From Candidatus Devosia phytovorans (GTDB taxonomy: Bacteria > Pseudomonadota > Alphaproteobacteria > Rhizobiales > Devosiaceae), in contig CP119312.1 in NCBI GenBank assembly GCA_029202405.1, positions 67,001 to 131,000 on the forward strand: DNA of 64,000 nucleotides, read 5' to 3'. Each line of letters begins with the position of its first letter. The stretch's first letter is position 1. Below, piece by piece: positions 39,034-48,075 of this stretch. The translations under genes and the position numbers were made by a program. The notes beneath the pieces were generated by a model. It searched no databases, had not been told where the DNA came from, and was given only the letters and a program-made list of their open reading frames with translations.

Positions 39034-41573
39034 TCGAGCTTAGCGACCATGGTCTTGGTGATGGCCTTGCTGGCGGAGAAATAGTCTTTCCAGGGGTCGG
39101 GCTGTTTGGCGCGGGTGGCGGCCATGGCCAGGGTGAACTGGTTGGCGGCCTTGATCTCGGGCAGTTCGTCCCATGAGACGGGGACGGCGGCGGGAGCGCC
39201 TTCGCGGGAGCGGGAGGACCAGGGGGCAATGGCGGTGGAGCCGCGCTCGTTGCGCAGATAGTCGATGAAAAGCTTGCCCTTGCGCTTGGCCTTGCTCATC
39301 GTGGCAACGAAACGGTCAGGTTCATTGTCGGCGAGGTGCTGGGCGAGGCCCTTGCAGAAGGCTTTCACGAGCGGCCATTCGGCGCTGGGGCGCAGTGGGG
39401 CGATGACGTGGACGCCCTTGCCCCCGCTGACGAGGGGATATGATCCCAGGTCGAATTCGGCCAGGGCTTCGCGGATGGTTTGGGCGGCATCGCGGACGTC
39501 AGAAAAGCCGAGGCCTTCGTCTGGATCGATGTCGAAAATGATGCGCTCGGGCTTTTCGACATTGCTGTTTCGCGAGCCCCAGAGGTGCCATTCGAGGACG
39601 TTCATCTGGGTGCCGGCGATGAGGCCCGCGAGACTGTCGATATAGAAATAGTCCTCCTTGCTACCGTCCTTTTCGGCGATAAGGAGGCTCTTCATGGCAT
39701 CGGAGAAGCCGCCGGTGTCGTGCTTCTGGAAGAAGCAGTATTTGGCGCGGCCCTGTGGGCAGCGCAGGAGGCTAAGAGGGCGGTTTTCGACATAGGGCAG
39801 CATGGCATCGGCGACAGCGGCGAAATAGGCGACGAGGTCGGCCTTGGTAACGCCCTGGCCGGGGTAGATGACGCGGTCGGGGCTGGTGAGCTTGATGCTG
39901 GCCGCTTCGGCGGCGGCAATGCCGGCGTCGTCGGTGAGGGAAGCGGGGGTTTCGGCTTTGACGGATTTGGCGGGCTTGTCCTCGCGCAGCGCGAGGAAGG
40001 ACGGGTGGCGAAGAATGCCGTCGGGGGTGAATTCGGTGTAGCCGATTTCGGCGACGAGTTCGGGCGTAACCCATCTAGCGCCGCGCGCAATGGTCTTGGG
40101 CACGGTGTCGAAGGGGCTGGTCTTGCGGGCGCGGGTGTCGAGCTGCTGTTGCAGCTCCTGCGCGCTGTTCGCGGTGAAGCCGGTGCCGACGCGGCCGCGA
40201 TAGGTGAGCTTGCCGTTTTCCCAGGTGCCGAGCAGGAGGGAGGCGAAGGTTTTCTTTTTAGTCGAGGGGGACCAGCCGGCGATGACGAATTCCTGGCGTT
40301 TCGTCCCCTTGATCTTGAGCCAGCTTCGGGTGCGGGTGCCGCTATAGGGAGCTGACGCCTCCTTGGCGATGATGCCTTCGTGGCCCTGGCGGGTGACGGT
40401 GTCGAAGACCTTCTGGCCATTGCCGGTGACATGGGCGGAAAATTGCACGAGCGAGGAGGATTCGATCTTGCCGAGCAGCTTTTCGAGCCTGGCCTTGCGG
40501 TCGGTCAGCGGCTTTTTGGTGAGGTCCGTGCCGTCGAGTTCGAGCAGGTCGAAGGCGAGATAGACCAGGGGGCCACCGTTGGACAGGTGGTCCTTGAGGG
40601 TCGAGAAGTCGGTGCGGCCCTTGTCGTCGAAGGCGCAGAGTTCGCCGTCGATCAGGGCCGTGCCCTTGGTGATGCGGGCGAGGGGCGGGACGATGGCGGC
40701 GAATTGCTCGGTCCAGTCCTTGCCGGTGCGGGTGTAGAGACGGACCTGATCGCCTGAGATGGCGGCCTGGCAGCGGTAGCCATCATATTTCATCTCGAAG
40801 ATCCAGTCGCTGCCCTCCGGCACGTCGGTAACGAGGGTAGCGAGCTGGGGCTGGCGGAATTTGGGCAGCTCGGAAGTCTTGCCGGAGCGCTTTGCAGGGA
40901 GGGGATTGTCGACGGATTTGTCACTGTCGGAATGCCAGACGGCGTCGGCTCTGGTCTCGGTCTGCTTTTTGGGTTTGAGGCCCTTGGCGATGCCATCGAG
41001 ATCGCGGCCGGTCGAAACGGACTTGGTGAAGCGGGTGACGAGGGTTTCCTTGTCCTTGGCATAGTCGTCGCGGTGCTTGATGAGCAGCCAGTTTTCGCGA
41101 GCCGGGCCGGATTTGCGTTTGGTGTCGCGGCCCTTCATGTGGACGAGGACATATTCGCCCTTCATGCGGTGGCCATTGAGCTTCATCTTGAGGTCGCCGC
41201 CTTCGAGCCCCTCATGGGGATCGCCGATCGGTTCCCAGGTGCCCTCGTCCCAGAGCATGACGGTGCCGCCGCCATATTCGCCTTCGGGGATGGTACCCTC
41301 GAAAGAGCCATAGTCGAGGGGATGGTCTTCAACGCGAACGGCGAGGCGCTTGTCCTCGGGATTGTCGGAAGGGCCCTTGGTCACGGCCCAACTTTTCAGC
41401 ACGCCGTCGAGCTCGATGCGGAAATCATAGTGTAGGCGGGTCGCGTCATGCTTTTGCACGACGAAGCGATAGGCGGCCTCACCCTCGCCGGCCTTGCCGG
41501 AGGGTTCCTGTGTCCTGGTGAAGTCGCGCTTGGAATTGTATTCCTTGAGCAGGGTTTCGGCTTTGGCGGCCAT
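39030..41573 (-). CDS. ligD: DNA ligase D (end-joining)
   Basis: The 847-residue protein has the three LigD modules in the order phosphoesterase (about 35-170: VVQKHDATRLHYDFRIELDG, EGEYGGGTV), ATP-dependent ligase (about 240-530, nucleophile Lys262 in EMKYDGYR) and primase/polymerase (about 570-830, FDIDPDEGLGF and IDYLRNERGSTA). It repairs double-strand breaks together with Ku, but no ku gene lies in the window. The ATG at 41573 begins the phosphoesterase region; earlier ATGs give a non-protein-like leader. Confidence 0.95.
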   Translation of the reverse strand: MAAKAETLLKEYNSKRDFTRTQEPSGKAGEGEAAYRFVVQKHDATRLHYDFRIELDGVLKSWAVTKGPSDNPEDKRLAVRVEDHPLDYGSFEGTIPEGEYGGGTVMLWDEGTWEPIGDPHEGLEGGDLKMKLNGHRMKGEYVLVHMKGRDTKRKSGPARENWLLIKHRDDYAKDKETLVTRFTKSVSTGRDLDGIAKGLKPKKQTETRADAVWHSDSDKSVDNPLPAKRSGKTSELPKFRQPQLATLVTDVPEGSDWIFEMKYDGYRCQAAISGDQVRLYTRTGKDWTEQFAAIVPPLARITKGTALIDGELCAFDDKGRTDFSTLKDHLSNGGPLVYLAFDLLELDGTDLTKKPLTDRKARLEKLLGKIESSSLVQFSAHVTGNGQKVFDTVTRQGHEGIIAKEASAPYSGTRTRSWLKIKGTKRQEFVIAGWSPSTKKKTFASLLLGTWENGKLTYRGRVGTGFTANSAQELQQQLDTRARKTSPFDTVPKTIARGARWVTPELVAEIGYTEFTPDGILRHPSFLALREDKPAKSVKAETPASLTDDAGIAAAEAASIKLTSPDRVIYPGQGVTKADLVAYFAAVADAMLPYVENRPLSLLRCPQGRAKYCFFQKHDTGGFSDAMKSLLIAEKDGSKEDYFYIDSLAGLIAGTQMNVLEWHLWGSRNSNVEKPERIIFDIDPDEGLGFSDVRDAAQTIREALAEFDLGSYPLVSGGKGVHVIAPLRPSAEWPLVKAFCKGLAQHLADNEPDRFVATMSKAKRKGKLFIDYLRNERGSTAIAPWSSRSREGAPAAVPVSWDELPEIKAANQFTLAMAATRAKQPDPWKDYFSASKAITKTMVAKLD

Positions 41574-41758
41574 GGCGCGGAACACCTTTTTGCGCAATCT
41601 GACGAGCAGCCAAGGAGATTCCCTGACAGGCTCGTGGCGCTGGTTTCGGTTGGCTTTCCAACGAGTCGAAATGGCTAACCGTTCCGATCCCTGCAACGTT
41701 GCGCCAAGTGCTCGTCGACAATATGGTCGCGCGCATGAAGACGAAGGGAGAATCAGCG

Positions 41759-42754
41759 ATGGATTTGATGAATGGCTTTGCGCTGGACGGGCTCAGCATT
41801 ACGCTGATCGTACTGGGCATTCTGGCGCTGCTGGTGTTGTTTGCCGGCGCCAAGACGGTGCCGCAGGGCTATAACTTCACCATCGAGCGGTTCGGCAAGT
41901 ATACGCGCACACTGAAGCCAGGCCTCAACCTGATCGTTCCCTTCATCGATGGCGTGGGCAAGAAGATCAACGTCATGGAGCAGGTGCTCGACGTGCCGCA
42001 CCAGGAGGTCATCACCCGCGACAACGCCTCGATTACCGCCAATGGCGTGACCTTCTACCAGATCCTTGATGCGGCGGCGGCGGCCTATGAGGTCTCCAAT
42101 CTCGAGAATGCCATTCTCAATCTCACCATGACCAATATCCGTACGGTGATGGGTTCGATGGACCTCGACGAGTTGCTGTCGAACCGCGACGAGATCAATC
42201 ATCGCCTGCTCAAGGTGGTGGATACGGCGGTATCGCCCTGGGGCGTCAAGATCACCCGTATCGAGATCAAGGATATCGACCCGCCGAAAGACCTCGTCGA
42301 CTCGATGGGCCGGCAGATGAAGGCCGAGCGCGAGAAGCGTGCGGCAATTCTTGAGGCCGAGGGTCGTCGGCAGTCGGCCATCCTCAAGGCCGAGGGCGAA
42401 AAGCAGGCGCTGGTGCTGGAGGCCGAGGGCCGCAAGGAAGCAGCCTTCCGCGATGCCGAGGCGCGCGAGCGTTCGGCGGAAGCCGAAGCCAAGGCGACCA
42501 CGATGGTCAGCGAGGCCATTGCTTCGGGCAGCGTGCAGGCGATCAACTATTTTGTTGCCAATAATTACATCGACGCGCTGGGCAAGATTGCCACTTCGCC
42601 GAACCAGAAGGTGCTGATGCTGCCCGTAGAAGCGGCCAGCGTCATCGGCTCGATTGGCGGCATTGCCGAGATCGCGCGCGAGACGTTCGGTGGCGGTTCG
42701 CCTGCCACACCGGCGCCACGGCCGAGCCGTCCGCCGACGGCTGGTTCGCTTTAA
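41759..42754 (+). CDS. SPFH/stomatin-like membrane protein
   Basis: The 331-residue protein has one N-terminal span (about 11-30), the band-7 domain with VPQGYNFTIERFGKYTRTLKPGLN and DPPKDLVDSM, and a long coiled coil of EAEGRRQ and KAEGEKQ repeats (about 200-260). The tail is proline-rich. It forms oligomeric membrane scaffolds and is partnered by the NfeD protein encoded next, a pair found together across bacteria. AAGGGAG fixes the start at 41759. Confidence 0.93.
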   Translation: MDLMNGFALDGLSITLIVLGILALLVLFAGAKTVPQGYNFTIERFGKYTRTLKPGLNLIVPFIDGVGKKINVMEQVLDVPHQEVITRDNASITANGVTFYQILDAAAAAYEVSNLENAILNLTMTNIRTVMGSMDLDELLSNRDEINHRLLKVVDTAVSPWGVKITRIEIKDIDPPKDLVDSMGRQMKAEREKRAAILEAEGRRQSAILKAEGEKQALVLEAEGRKEAAFRDAEARERSAEAEAKATTMVSEAIASGSVQAINYFVANNYIDALGKIATSPNQKVLMLPVEAASVIGSIGGIAEIARETFGGGSPATPAPRPSRPPTAGSL

Positions 42755-42769
42755 GGGGAGCGCCACGCC

Positions 42770-43222
42770 ATGCAGGTGGTGGATTTCATTGCCAGCAATG
42801 GGCCGTGGTCCTGGCTGGTGGCGGGGCTGGTGATGCTGGCGCTGGAACTGGTGGTGCCAGGCGGGTTCCTGCTGTGGATGGGCATTGCCGGGATCATTAC
42901 CGGGCTGATCACGCTGGTCTGGGCCATTGGCTGGCCGGCGCAATGGCTGATCTTCGGGCTGTTCTCACTGGTGGCGATCGGGCTGTGGGTGCGGTTCACA
43001 CGCGGACGCGGTGACCGGTCGGACCGGCCGCTGCTCAATCGCCGGGCGGAACAGTTCACCGGGCATGAGGCCGTGCTGGAACAGGCGATCGCGCAGGGTT
43101 TTGGCCGGGTGGTGCTGGGCGATACGGTCTGGCGTGTCTCGGGGCCCGACTTGCCAGCGGGCACCACAGTCAAAATCGTGGGTAGCGACGGCAATGTGCT
43201 GAAAGTTGAAGCCGTCAGCTAA
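42770..43222 (+). CDS. NfeD-family protein
   Basis: The 150-residue protein has two or three N-terminal membrane spans (WLVAGLVMLALELVVPGGFLLWMG, ITLVWAIGWPAQWLIFGLFSLVAIGLWV) and a C-terminal OB-fold NfeD domain (EAVLEQAIAQGFGRVVLGDTVW). It is the short type, without the ClpP-like protease domain. It lies 15 bases after the SPFH gene, its usual partner. Confidence 0.92.
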   Translation: MQVVDFIASNGPWSWLVAGLVMLALELVVPGGFLLWMGIAGIITGLITLVWAIGWPAQWLIFGLFSLVAIGLWVRFTRGRGDRSDRPLLNRRAEQFTGHEAVLEQAIAQGFGRVVLGDTVWRVSGPDLPAGTTVKIVGSDGNVLKVEAVS

Positions 43223-43252
43223 GCGCTTGAAATGGATCATTAACCATAAACT

Positions 43253-44599
43253 GTGAGGATCGCAGCGAGCCGGGTGCGTCGCGCTGCGGTCCTTTTGCTT
43301 TTGTGGAGTGTTGCGTTGGCGTGGTGGCGGCGGCAGATGGCGGGACGGGCGGCGCTGGCATGCGCGCTCTGTGTTGCCGGCCCGGTGCTGGCGGCCTCGG
43401 ACCATTCGCTGGGCGACGGCTCCAAGACCGACAATGCGCGGCTGTTGCCCGATGTCTATCCGGGCGATCCGGTGCTGGTCGATGGCAGCGCGGGCGGCGA
43501 GCCTTATGATCCCTTCCTCGACGTTGACTGGTCGGTGGCGCTACGCGGCACCTATACCAAGGGGACGGACGGGGAGCGGTTCGATACCTATCTCGTGCCC
43601 AGCGTCAGCCTCGAGCATACCGGCACGCGGTCGGCGCTGCGTTTCGACGGCAGCGCAGAAGTGGTGCGGCCCGACGAGGGCAATGAGATCGACATTTCGG
43701 CGCTGCGACTGGGGCTGGACACAGCCTATCAGCTCGATAGCGCGACACGGATCACTGGCAGCGGCAATCTCTCGGTCACGCGGGCCGTGCCTGGAACGCC
43801 GGGGCTGGCCAGCGATGTGGTGGAAGCGTCACGGACGGTCAGCGGCGGCGGGACGGTCGGGATTACGCGCGAATTCGGCAAGTTCAACCTGTCGCTGACG
43901 GGTGGGGCGCAACGCACCACCTACGGCCCGACGACCTATGCCGATGGGCTGGTGCGAGACAATTCGGTCGACGACTATTGGGCGCTGGACAGCGGGCTGC
44001 GCGTCGGCTTCCAGGTGACGCCGATCTTTGAGGTGTTCGGGCAGGCAACGGTCGGACGGGACATGTTCGACAATGACTCGCCGAGCCTGGGCGTGTCGAT
44101 GGATGCGGCTGACTATACGCTGCGGGCCGGGGTGACCGGGCGCTGGAACGAGGTGCTCGAGGTGACGGGCTCGGCGGGCCTTGGCCTGCGCAAGTTCGAT
44201 GTGGCGGATCTGGGCGAGGTGGTGACGCAGCTCTATGATGCGCAGCTGATTTATACGCCGGACCCGACCTGGCGCTTCACGGCAGGCTTTGCCACCACGG
44301 TGACGCCGCCCGGGCCAACAGGGAGCGGCGTGGTGCGAGTGGATCACACGGCGACGGCCGAAGTGGGCTATACGGTCAATTCCTGGCTGGCGCTGCGGGC
44401 GCTGGCGGACTGGAATATGGCGCGCTTCGAGGGCAGCGACAATGAAGAGACCGGGCACGGGTTTGCCTTGGGCGCCGACTACACGGTCAACGCCCATACC
44501 GCGGTTTCAGCCGACTATGGCTATGATTATTCCGATAGCACCAGCTATGGGGTGCAGGATGCGCATCGGGTGACGATGGGGGTAACCATCGCCAGGTAG
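43253..44599 (+). CDS. outer-membrane beta-barrel protein
   Basis: The 448-residue protein has a signal-peptide-like segment (AALACALCVAGPVLA, near residues 32-46 of the long form) and then a series of alternating amphipathic strands with aromatic girdles (WSVALRGTYTKG, LSLTGGAQRTTYG, VDHTATAEVGYTVNSWLALRALADWN), ending with a strand that closes on VTMGVTIAR. It resembles the BBP2-type outer-membrane barrels of Hyphomicrobiales. The start is uncertain: GTG 43253 or ATG 43337, the latter giving a more usual signal. The ligand or substrate is unknown. Confidence 0.82.
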   Translation: MRIAASRVRRAAVLLLLWSVALAWWRRQMAGRAALACALCVAGPVLAASDHSLGDGSKTDNARLLPDVYPGDPVLVDGSAGGEPYDPFLDVDWSVALRGTYTKGTDGERFDTYLVPSVSLEHTGTRSALRFDGSAEVVRPDEGNEIDISALRLGLDTAYQLDSATRITGSGNLSVTRAVPGTPGLASDVVEASRTVSGGGTVGITREFGKFNLSLTGGAQRTTYGPTTYADGLVRDNSVDDYWALDSGLRVGFQVTPIFEVFGQATVGRDMFDNDSPSLGVSMDAADYTLRAGVTGRWNEVLEVTGSAGLGLRKFDVADLGEVVTQLYDAQLIYTPDPTWRFTAGFATTVTPPGPTGSGVVRVDHTATAEVGYTVNSWLALRALADWNMARFEGSDNEETGHGFALGADYTVNAHTAVSADYGYDYSDSTSYGVQDAHRVTMGVTIAR

Positions 44600-44639
44600 C
44601 GCGGCGGTGTTCTTGTCCACATAAGTGCCACACCCACGA

Positions 44640-44770
44640 TGTCACCCCGGCCTCGAGCTGGGGCCTATCCCAAGATCTGATCGCAACCGCACGGTGGTTG
44701 TGATGAAATGAGTGACCTCGCGGCGAAGCTGACATCTCGAGATGGGCCCCGGCTCAAGGCCGGGGTGACA
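44640..44770. repeat. long palindromic repeat, family A copy 2
   Basis: Arms at 44640-44670 and 44741-44770 are inverted, imperfect copies of each other and match the arms at 25824-25954 (TGTCACCCCGGCC / GGCCGGGGTGACA). It lies between the barrel protein gene and galU. Confidence 0.82.
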
Positions 44771-44824
44771 CCGAGTTTGTGAGTGCCATGGTGGCAAACA
44801 CGCGCGCAGGGCGCAGACTTACGC

Positions 44825-45712
44825 TCAGAGGTGGTCGTCGAGGTCGAGCTTGCGGAGTTCCTTGACGAAGCCGGGGCGGATGTCGTCGCGGTCGAGGGCG
44901 TAGACGACATTGGCGGTCAGGAAGCCGGTCTTGGAGCCGCAGTCGAAGCTCTTGCCCTGGTATTTGACGCCGGTGAAGGGCTGCTGCTTCATCAGGGCCT
45001 GCATGGAGTCGGTGAGCTGGATTTCGCCACCTGCACCGCGCTGCTGATCGGCCAGCAGCGAGAAGATTTCCGGCTGCAGAATATAGCGGCCCGAGATGAT
45101 GAGATTTGACGGTGCGTCTTCGCGCTTGGGCTTTTCGACCATGCCGGTGAGCTGGAAGCCGGTATCGGGGCCTTCGCCGCGGGCGATGACGCCATAGGCG
45201 GAGACTTCCTCTTCCGGCACTTCCTCGACGGCGATGATATTGCCGCCGTCGCCGGCTTCATAGGCGTCCATCATCTGGCGCAGCACGCCGGGCTCGCCCT
45301 TGAAGAGCATGTCGGGCAGGAGCAGGGCGAAGGGATTGTCGCCAACGATATCGCGCGCGCACCAGACGGCGTGGCCCAGGCCGAGCGGCTCCTGCTGGCG
45401 GGTGAAGCTGGTGCGGCCGGCCGAAGGCAGGTCCTTGCGCAGGGCGTCGAGCGCCTGGGTCTTGCCGCGGGTTTCGAGCGTGGTCTCGAGCTCGAACTGG
45501 CGATCGAAGTGATCTTCGATCACGCCCTTATTTCTGCCCGTAACGAAGACGAAATGTTCGATACCGGCTTCGCGGGCTTCATCGACCGCATATTGAATGA
45601 GGGGACGGTCGACGACCGTCAGCATTTCCTTGGGCATGGCCTTGGTTGCTGGCAGGAAGCGGGTTCCCAGACCGGCAACGGGAAATACGGCGGTTCTGAC
45701 GCGTTTAGGCAA
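44825..45712 (-). CDS. galU: UTP-glucose-1-phosphate uridylyltransferase
   Basis: The 295-residue enzyme makes UDP-glucose. It has the nucleotide loop AVFPVAGLGTRFLPATKAMPKEML, the VDRPLIQYAVDEAREAG helix, VEKPKREDAPSNLIISGRYIL and a Lys in FDCGSKTGFL. The start is set at TTG 45712, which has GGAG eight bases upstream; the GTG at 45721 would overlap that site. It is divergent from galE, and both act in UDP-sugar supply for surface polysaccharide. Confidence 0.95.
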   Translation of the reverse strand: MPKRVRTAVFPVAGLGTRFLPATKAMPKEMLTVVDRPLIQYAVDEAREAGIEHFVFVTGRNKGVIEDHFDRQFELETTLETRGKTQALDALRKDLPSAGRTSFTRQQEPLGLGHAVWCARDIVGDNPFALLLPDMLFKGEPGVLRQMMDAYEAGDGGNIIAVEEVPEEEVSAYGVIARGEGPDTGFQLTGMVEKPKREDAPSNLIISGRYILQPEIFSLLADQQRGAGGEIQLTDSMQALMKQQPFTGVKYQGKSFDCGSKTGFLTANVVYALDRDDIRPGFVKELRKLDLDDHL

Positions 45713-45809
45713 ATCACACACTCCAATGCGATGGCTGATTGTAAAGCTATCTCAACGATCTGGCAGATAACATCAATTGGGACGAAAATTTGGAATTCGG
45801 GGTTAATCG

Positions 45810-46796
45810 ATGACAGTTCTTGTAACCGGCGGCGCGGGCTATATCGGCAGCCATATGGTGCTCAACCTCGCCGATGCGGGCGAAAAGGTTGTCGTGCTCG
45901 ACAATCTCGTCACCGGATTTGACTGGGCGATCGATGGTCGCGCCACATTCGAAAGCGGCAATGCGGGCGATATCGAACTGGTGCGCCGTTTGATCGACAA
46001 ACATGGCATTACCGAGATCATCCATTTCGCGGGCTCGATTGTGGTGCCGGAATCGGTCACCGATCCCCTCAAATACTACGCCAATAATACGGCTACATCA
46101 CGAAACCTGATCGAGGCCGCGATCAAGGGCGGGGTGAAGCATTTCATCTTCTCCTCGACCGCGGCTGTCTATGGCATGACGGGGCTGGCGCCGGTGGTGG
46201 AAACCACGCCGCTCAACCCGATGTCGCCCTATGGCCGCTCCAAGCTGATGACCGAATGGATGCTGGCGGATGTGGCGGCAGCGCATCCGATGACCTTTGG
46301 CGTGCTGCGCTATTTCAACGTGGCGGGGGCCGATCCGGGCAAGCGCAGCGGGCAGTCTACGCCGCTGGCGACGCATCTGATCAAGGTGGCCTGCCAGACG
46401 GCGCTGGGCCAGCGCGCCAGGATGGACATTTTCGGCACGGACTACGAGACGCCGGACGGCACATGCGTGCGCGACTATATCCATGTGACCGACCTGATCG
46501 CGGCGCATGCGCTGCTGCTCAAGCATCTGCGCAAGGGCGGGGAATCGACGACGCTCAACTGTGCCTATGGCCAGGGCTATTCGGTGCGGCAGGTGGTGGA
46601 AACGGTGCGCAAGGTTTCGGGCGTGGACTTCAAGGCCGAGGAAGGTCCGCGTCGTGCGGGAGATCCGGCCTCGATCACGGCGACGGGCGAGAAGGTGCGG
46701 AGCCTGCTGGGGTGGGTGCCACAGCATGACGACCTCAACGAGATCGTCGAGACGGCCTATGCCTGGGAGCGTCATCTGATGACGCGGAACCGGTAG
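45810..46796 (+). CDS. galE: UDP-glucose 4-epimerase
   Basis: The 328-residue extended short-chain dehydrogenase begins with the NAD loop VLVTGGAGYIGSHMV, followed by the Ser/Thr region FSSTAAVYG, the Tyr-x3-Lys pair in YGRSKLMTEW, and YFNVAGAD. It interconverts UDP-glucose and UDP-galactose. It is divergent from galU and ends three bases before the transglycosylase gene. Confidence 0.95.
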   Translation: MTVLVTGGAGYIGSHMVLNLADAGEKVVVLDNLVTGFDWAIDGRATFESGNAGDIELVRRLIDKHGITEIIHFAGSIVVPESVTDPLKYYANNTATSRNLIEAAIKGGVKHFIFSSTAAVYGMTGLAPVVETTPLNPMSPYGRSKLMTEWMLADVAAAHPMTFGVLRYFNVAGADPGKRSGQSTPLATHLIKVACQTALGQRARMDIFGTDYETPDGTCVRDYIHVTDLIAAHALLLKHLRKGGESTTLNCAYGQGYSVRQVVETVRKVSGVDFKAEEGPRRAGDPASITATGEKVRSLLGWVPQHDDLNEIVETAYAWERHLMTRNR

Positions 46797-46798
46797 GG

Positions 46799-48001
46799 AT
46801 GAACAGGGCTCTCAAGACGATCGTCGCTCTGATGCTGATGGTTGCGCCGGTTGCGGCGCAGCCGGTGGAGAGTTTTGAGAGCTTTTTGGCCGGGCTCCGG
46901 GCCAAGGCATTGGCTGGTGGCGTCAGTGCAGGGGTCTATGATGCGACGATGGGTGGGCTGACGCCGGATCCGCGGGTGCCTGACCTTGTCACCACGCAGC
47001 CCGAGTTCACCACGCCAATGTGGGACTATATCGAGGGGCGGGTGACCTCCGGGCGGATCGAACGCGGCAAGGCGGCGATCGGGCGGAACCAGGCGCTGTT
47101 TGCTGCGGTGGGGCAGCAATATGGGGTGGATCCCTATCTGCTGGGCGCCATCTGGGGAATGGAAACCGATTATGGCGCGGTGCTGGGCAATGACGGGCTG
47201 ATCAGGCCGATCGTGCGCAGTCTCGCGACGCTGGTGCATCAGCGGCGGACGCGGCTGGTGGAGGATGAAAAGGACCTGATCGCGGCGCTGCTGCTGGTGC
47301 AGCGTGATGGTGTGGTGCCGGTGGGTTCATGGGCCGGGGCGATCGGGCATCTGCAGGTCAATCCGAGCAATGTGCTGGCGCATGGCAGCGATGGCGATGG
47401 CGACGGCAAGGTGGACCTGCATGGATCGCTGGCCGATGCGCTGGCGACGAGTGCGAAATTCCTGCGCGATCTCGGCTATCAGCCGGGTGTGGACTGGGGC
47501 ATGGAAGTCGTGGTGCCGGAGGGGTTTGACTACCTGTTGGCGACGCGGACGGAAATGCGGCCGGTGTCGTTTTTTGCCGAGCGCGGGATTGCGCGGGTGG
47601 CGGGACGGCAGTTTGCCGATCCAAACCTTGCGGTGTTCCTCTATGTGCCGGCCGGCAAGGATGGGCCGAAATTCCTGATGACCGGGAATTACCTGGTGCT
47701 CAAGGGCTATAATTTTTCGGACAGCTACGCCATGAGCGTGGCGCATATGACGGACCGGCTGAAGGGTGGGGGCGGCTATGTCGATGACTGGCCGCGCAGT
47801 GTCGCTCTGCCCAATCTCGGCCAAAGGCAGGGCATTCAGCAGGCACTGCTGCAGCTGGGCTATTACCAGGGCGCGGTGGACGGGCGGCTGGGGCCGGTGA
47901 GCCAGGAGGCCTATGCGCGGTTCCAGGCGGCACGGGGCGAGGTGGCCGACGGGTTCATCACCCGGGCCAGTTACGATGAACTGGCTGCGGCGGCGCGGTA
48001 A
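46799..48001 (+). CDS. lytic murein transglycosylase, MltB type
   Basis: The 400-residue protein has a signal peptide (LKTIVALMLMVAPVAA), an SLT_2 catalytic domain with the acid Glu in GAIWGMETDYG and the VGSWAGAIGHLQVNPSN segment, and a C-terminal peptidoglycan-binding domain (about 335-395, QQALLQLGYYQGAVDGRLGP). It cuts peptidoglycan in the periplasm with formation of anhydro-muropeptides. It follows galE without an evident terminator. Confidence 0.93.
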   Translation: MNRALKTIVALMLMVAPVAAQPVESFESFLAGLRAKALAGGVSAGVYDATMGGLTPDPRVPDLVTTQPEFTTPMWDYIEGRVTSGRIERGKAAIGRNQALFAAVGQQYGVDPYLLGAIWGMETDYGAVLGNDGLIRPIVRSLATLVHQRRTRLVEDEKDLIAALLLVQRDGVVPVGSWAGAIGHLQVNPSNVLAHGSDGDGDGKVDLHGSLADALATSAKFLRDLGYQPGVDWGMEVVVPEGFDYLLATRTEMRPVSFFAERGIARVAGRQFADPNLAVFLYVPAGKDGPKFLMTGNYLVLKGYNFSDSYAMSVAHMTDRLKGGGGYVDDWPRSVALPNLGQRQGIQQALLQLGYYQGAVDGRLGPVSQEAYARFQAARGEVADGFITRASYDELAAAAR

Positions 48002-48075
48002 CGTGATGCGGACCGCGTGGCTTTGTTAAGCACGGCTTGCTAGAGATTTCTGGCTGAAATGAGCACGAGAGCCTG

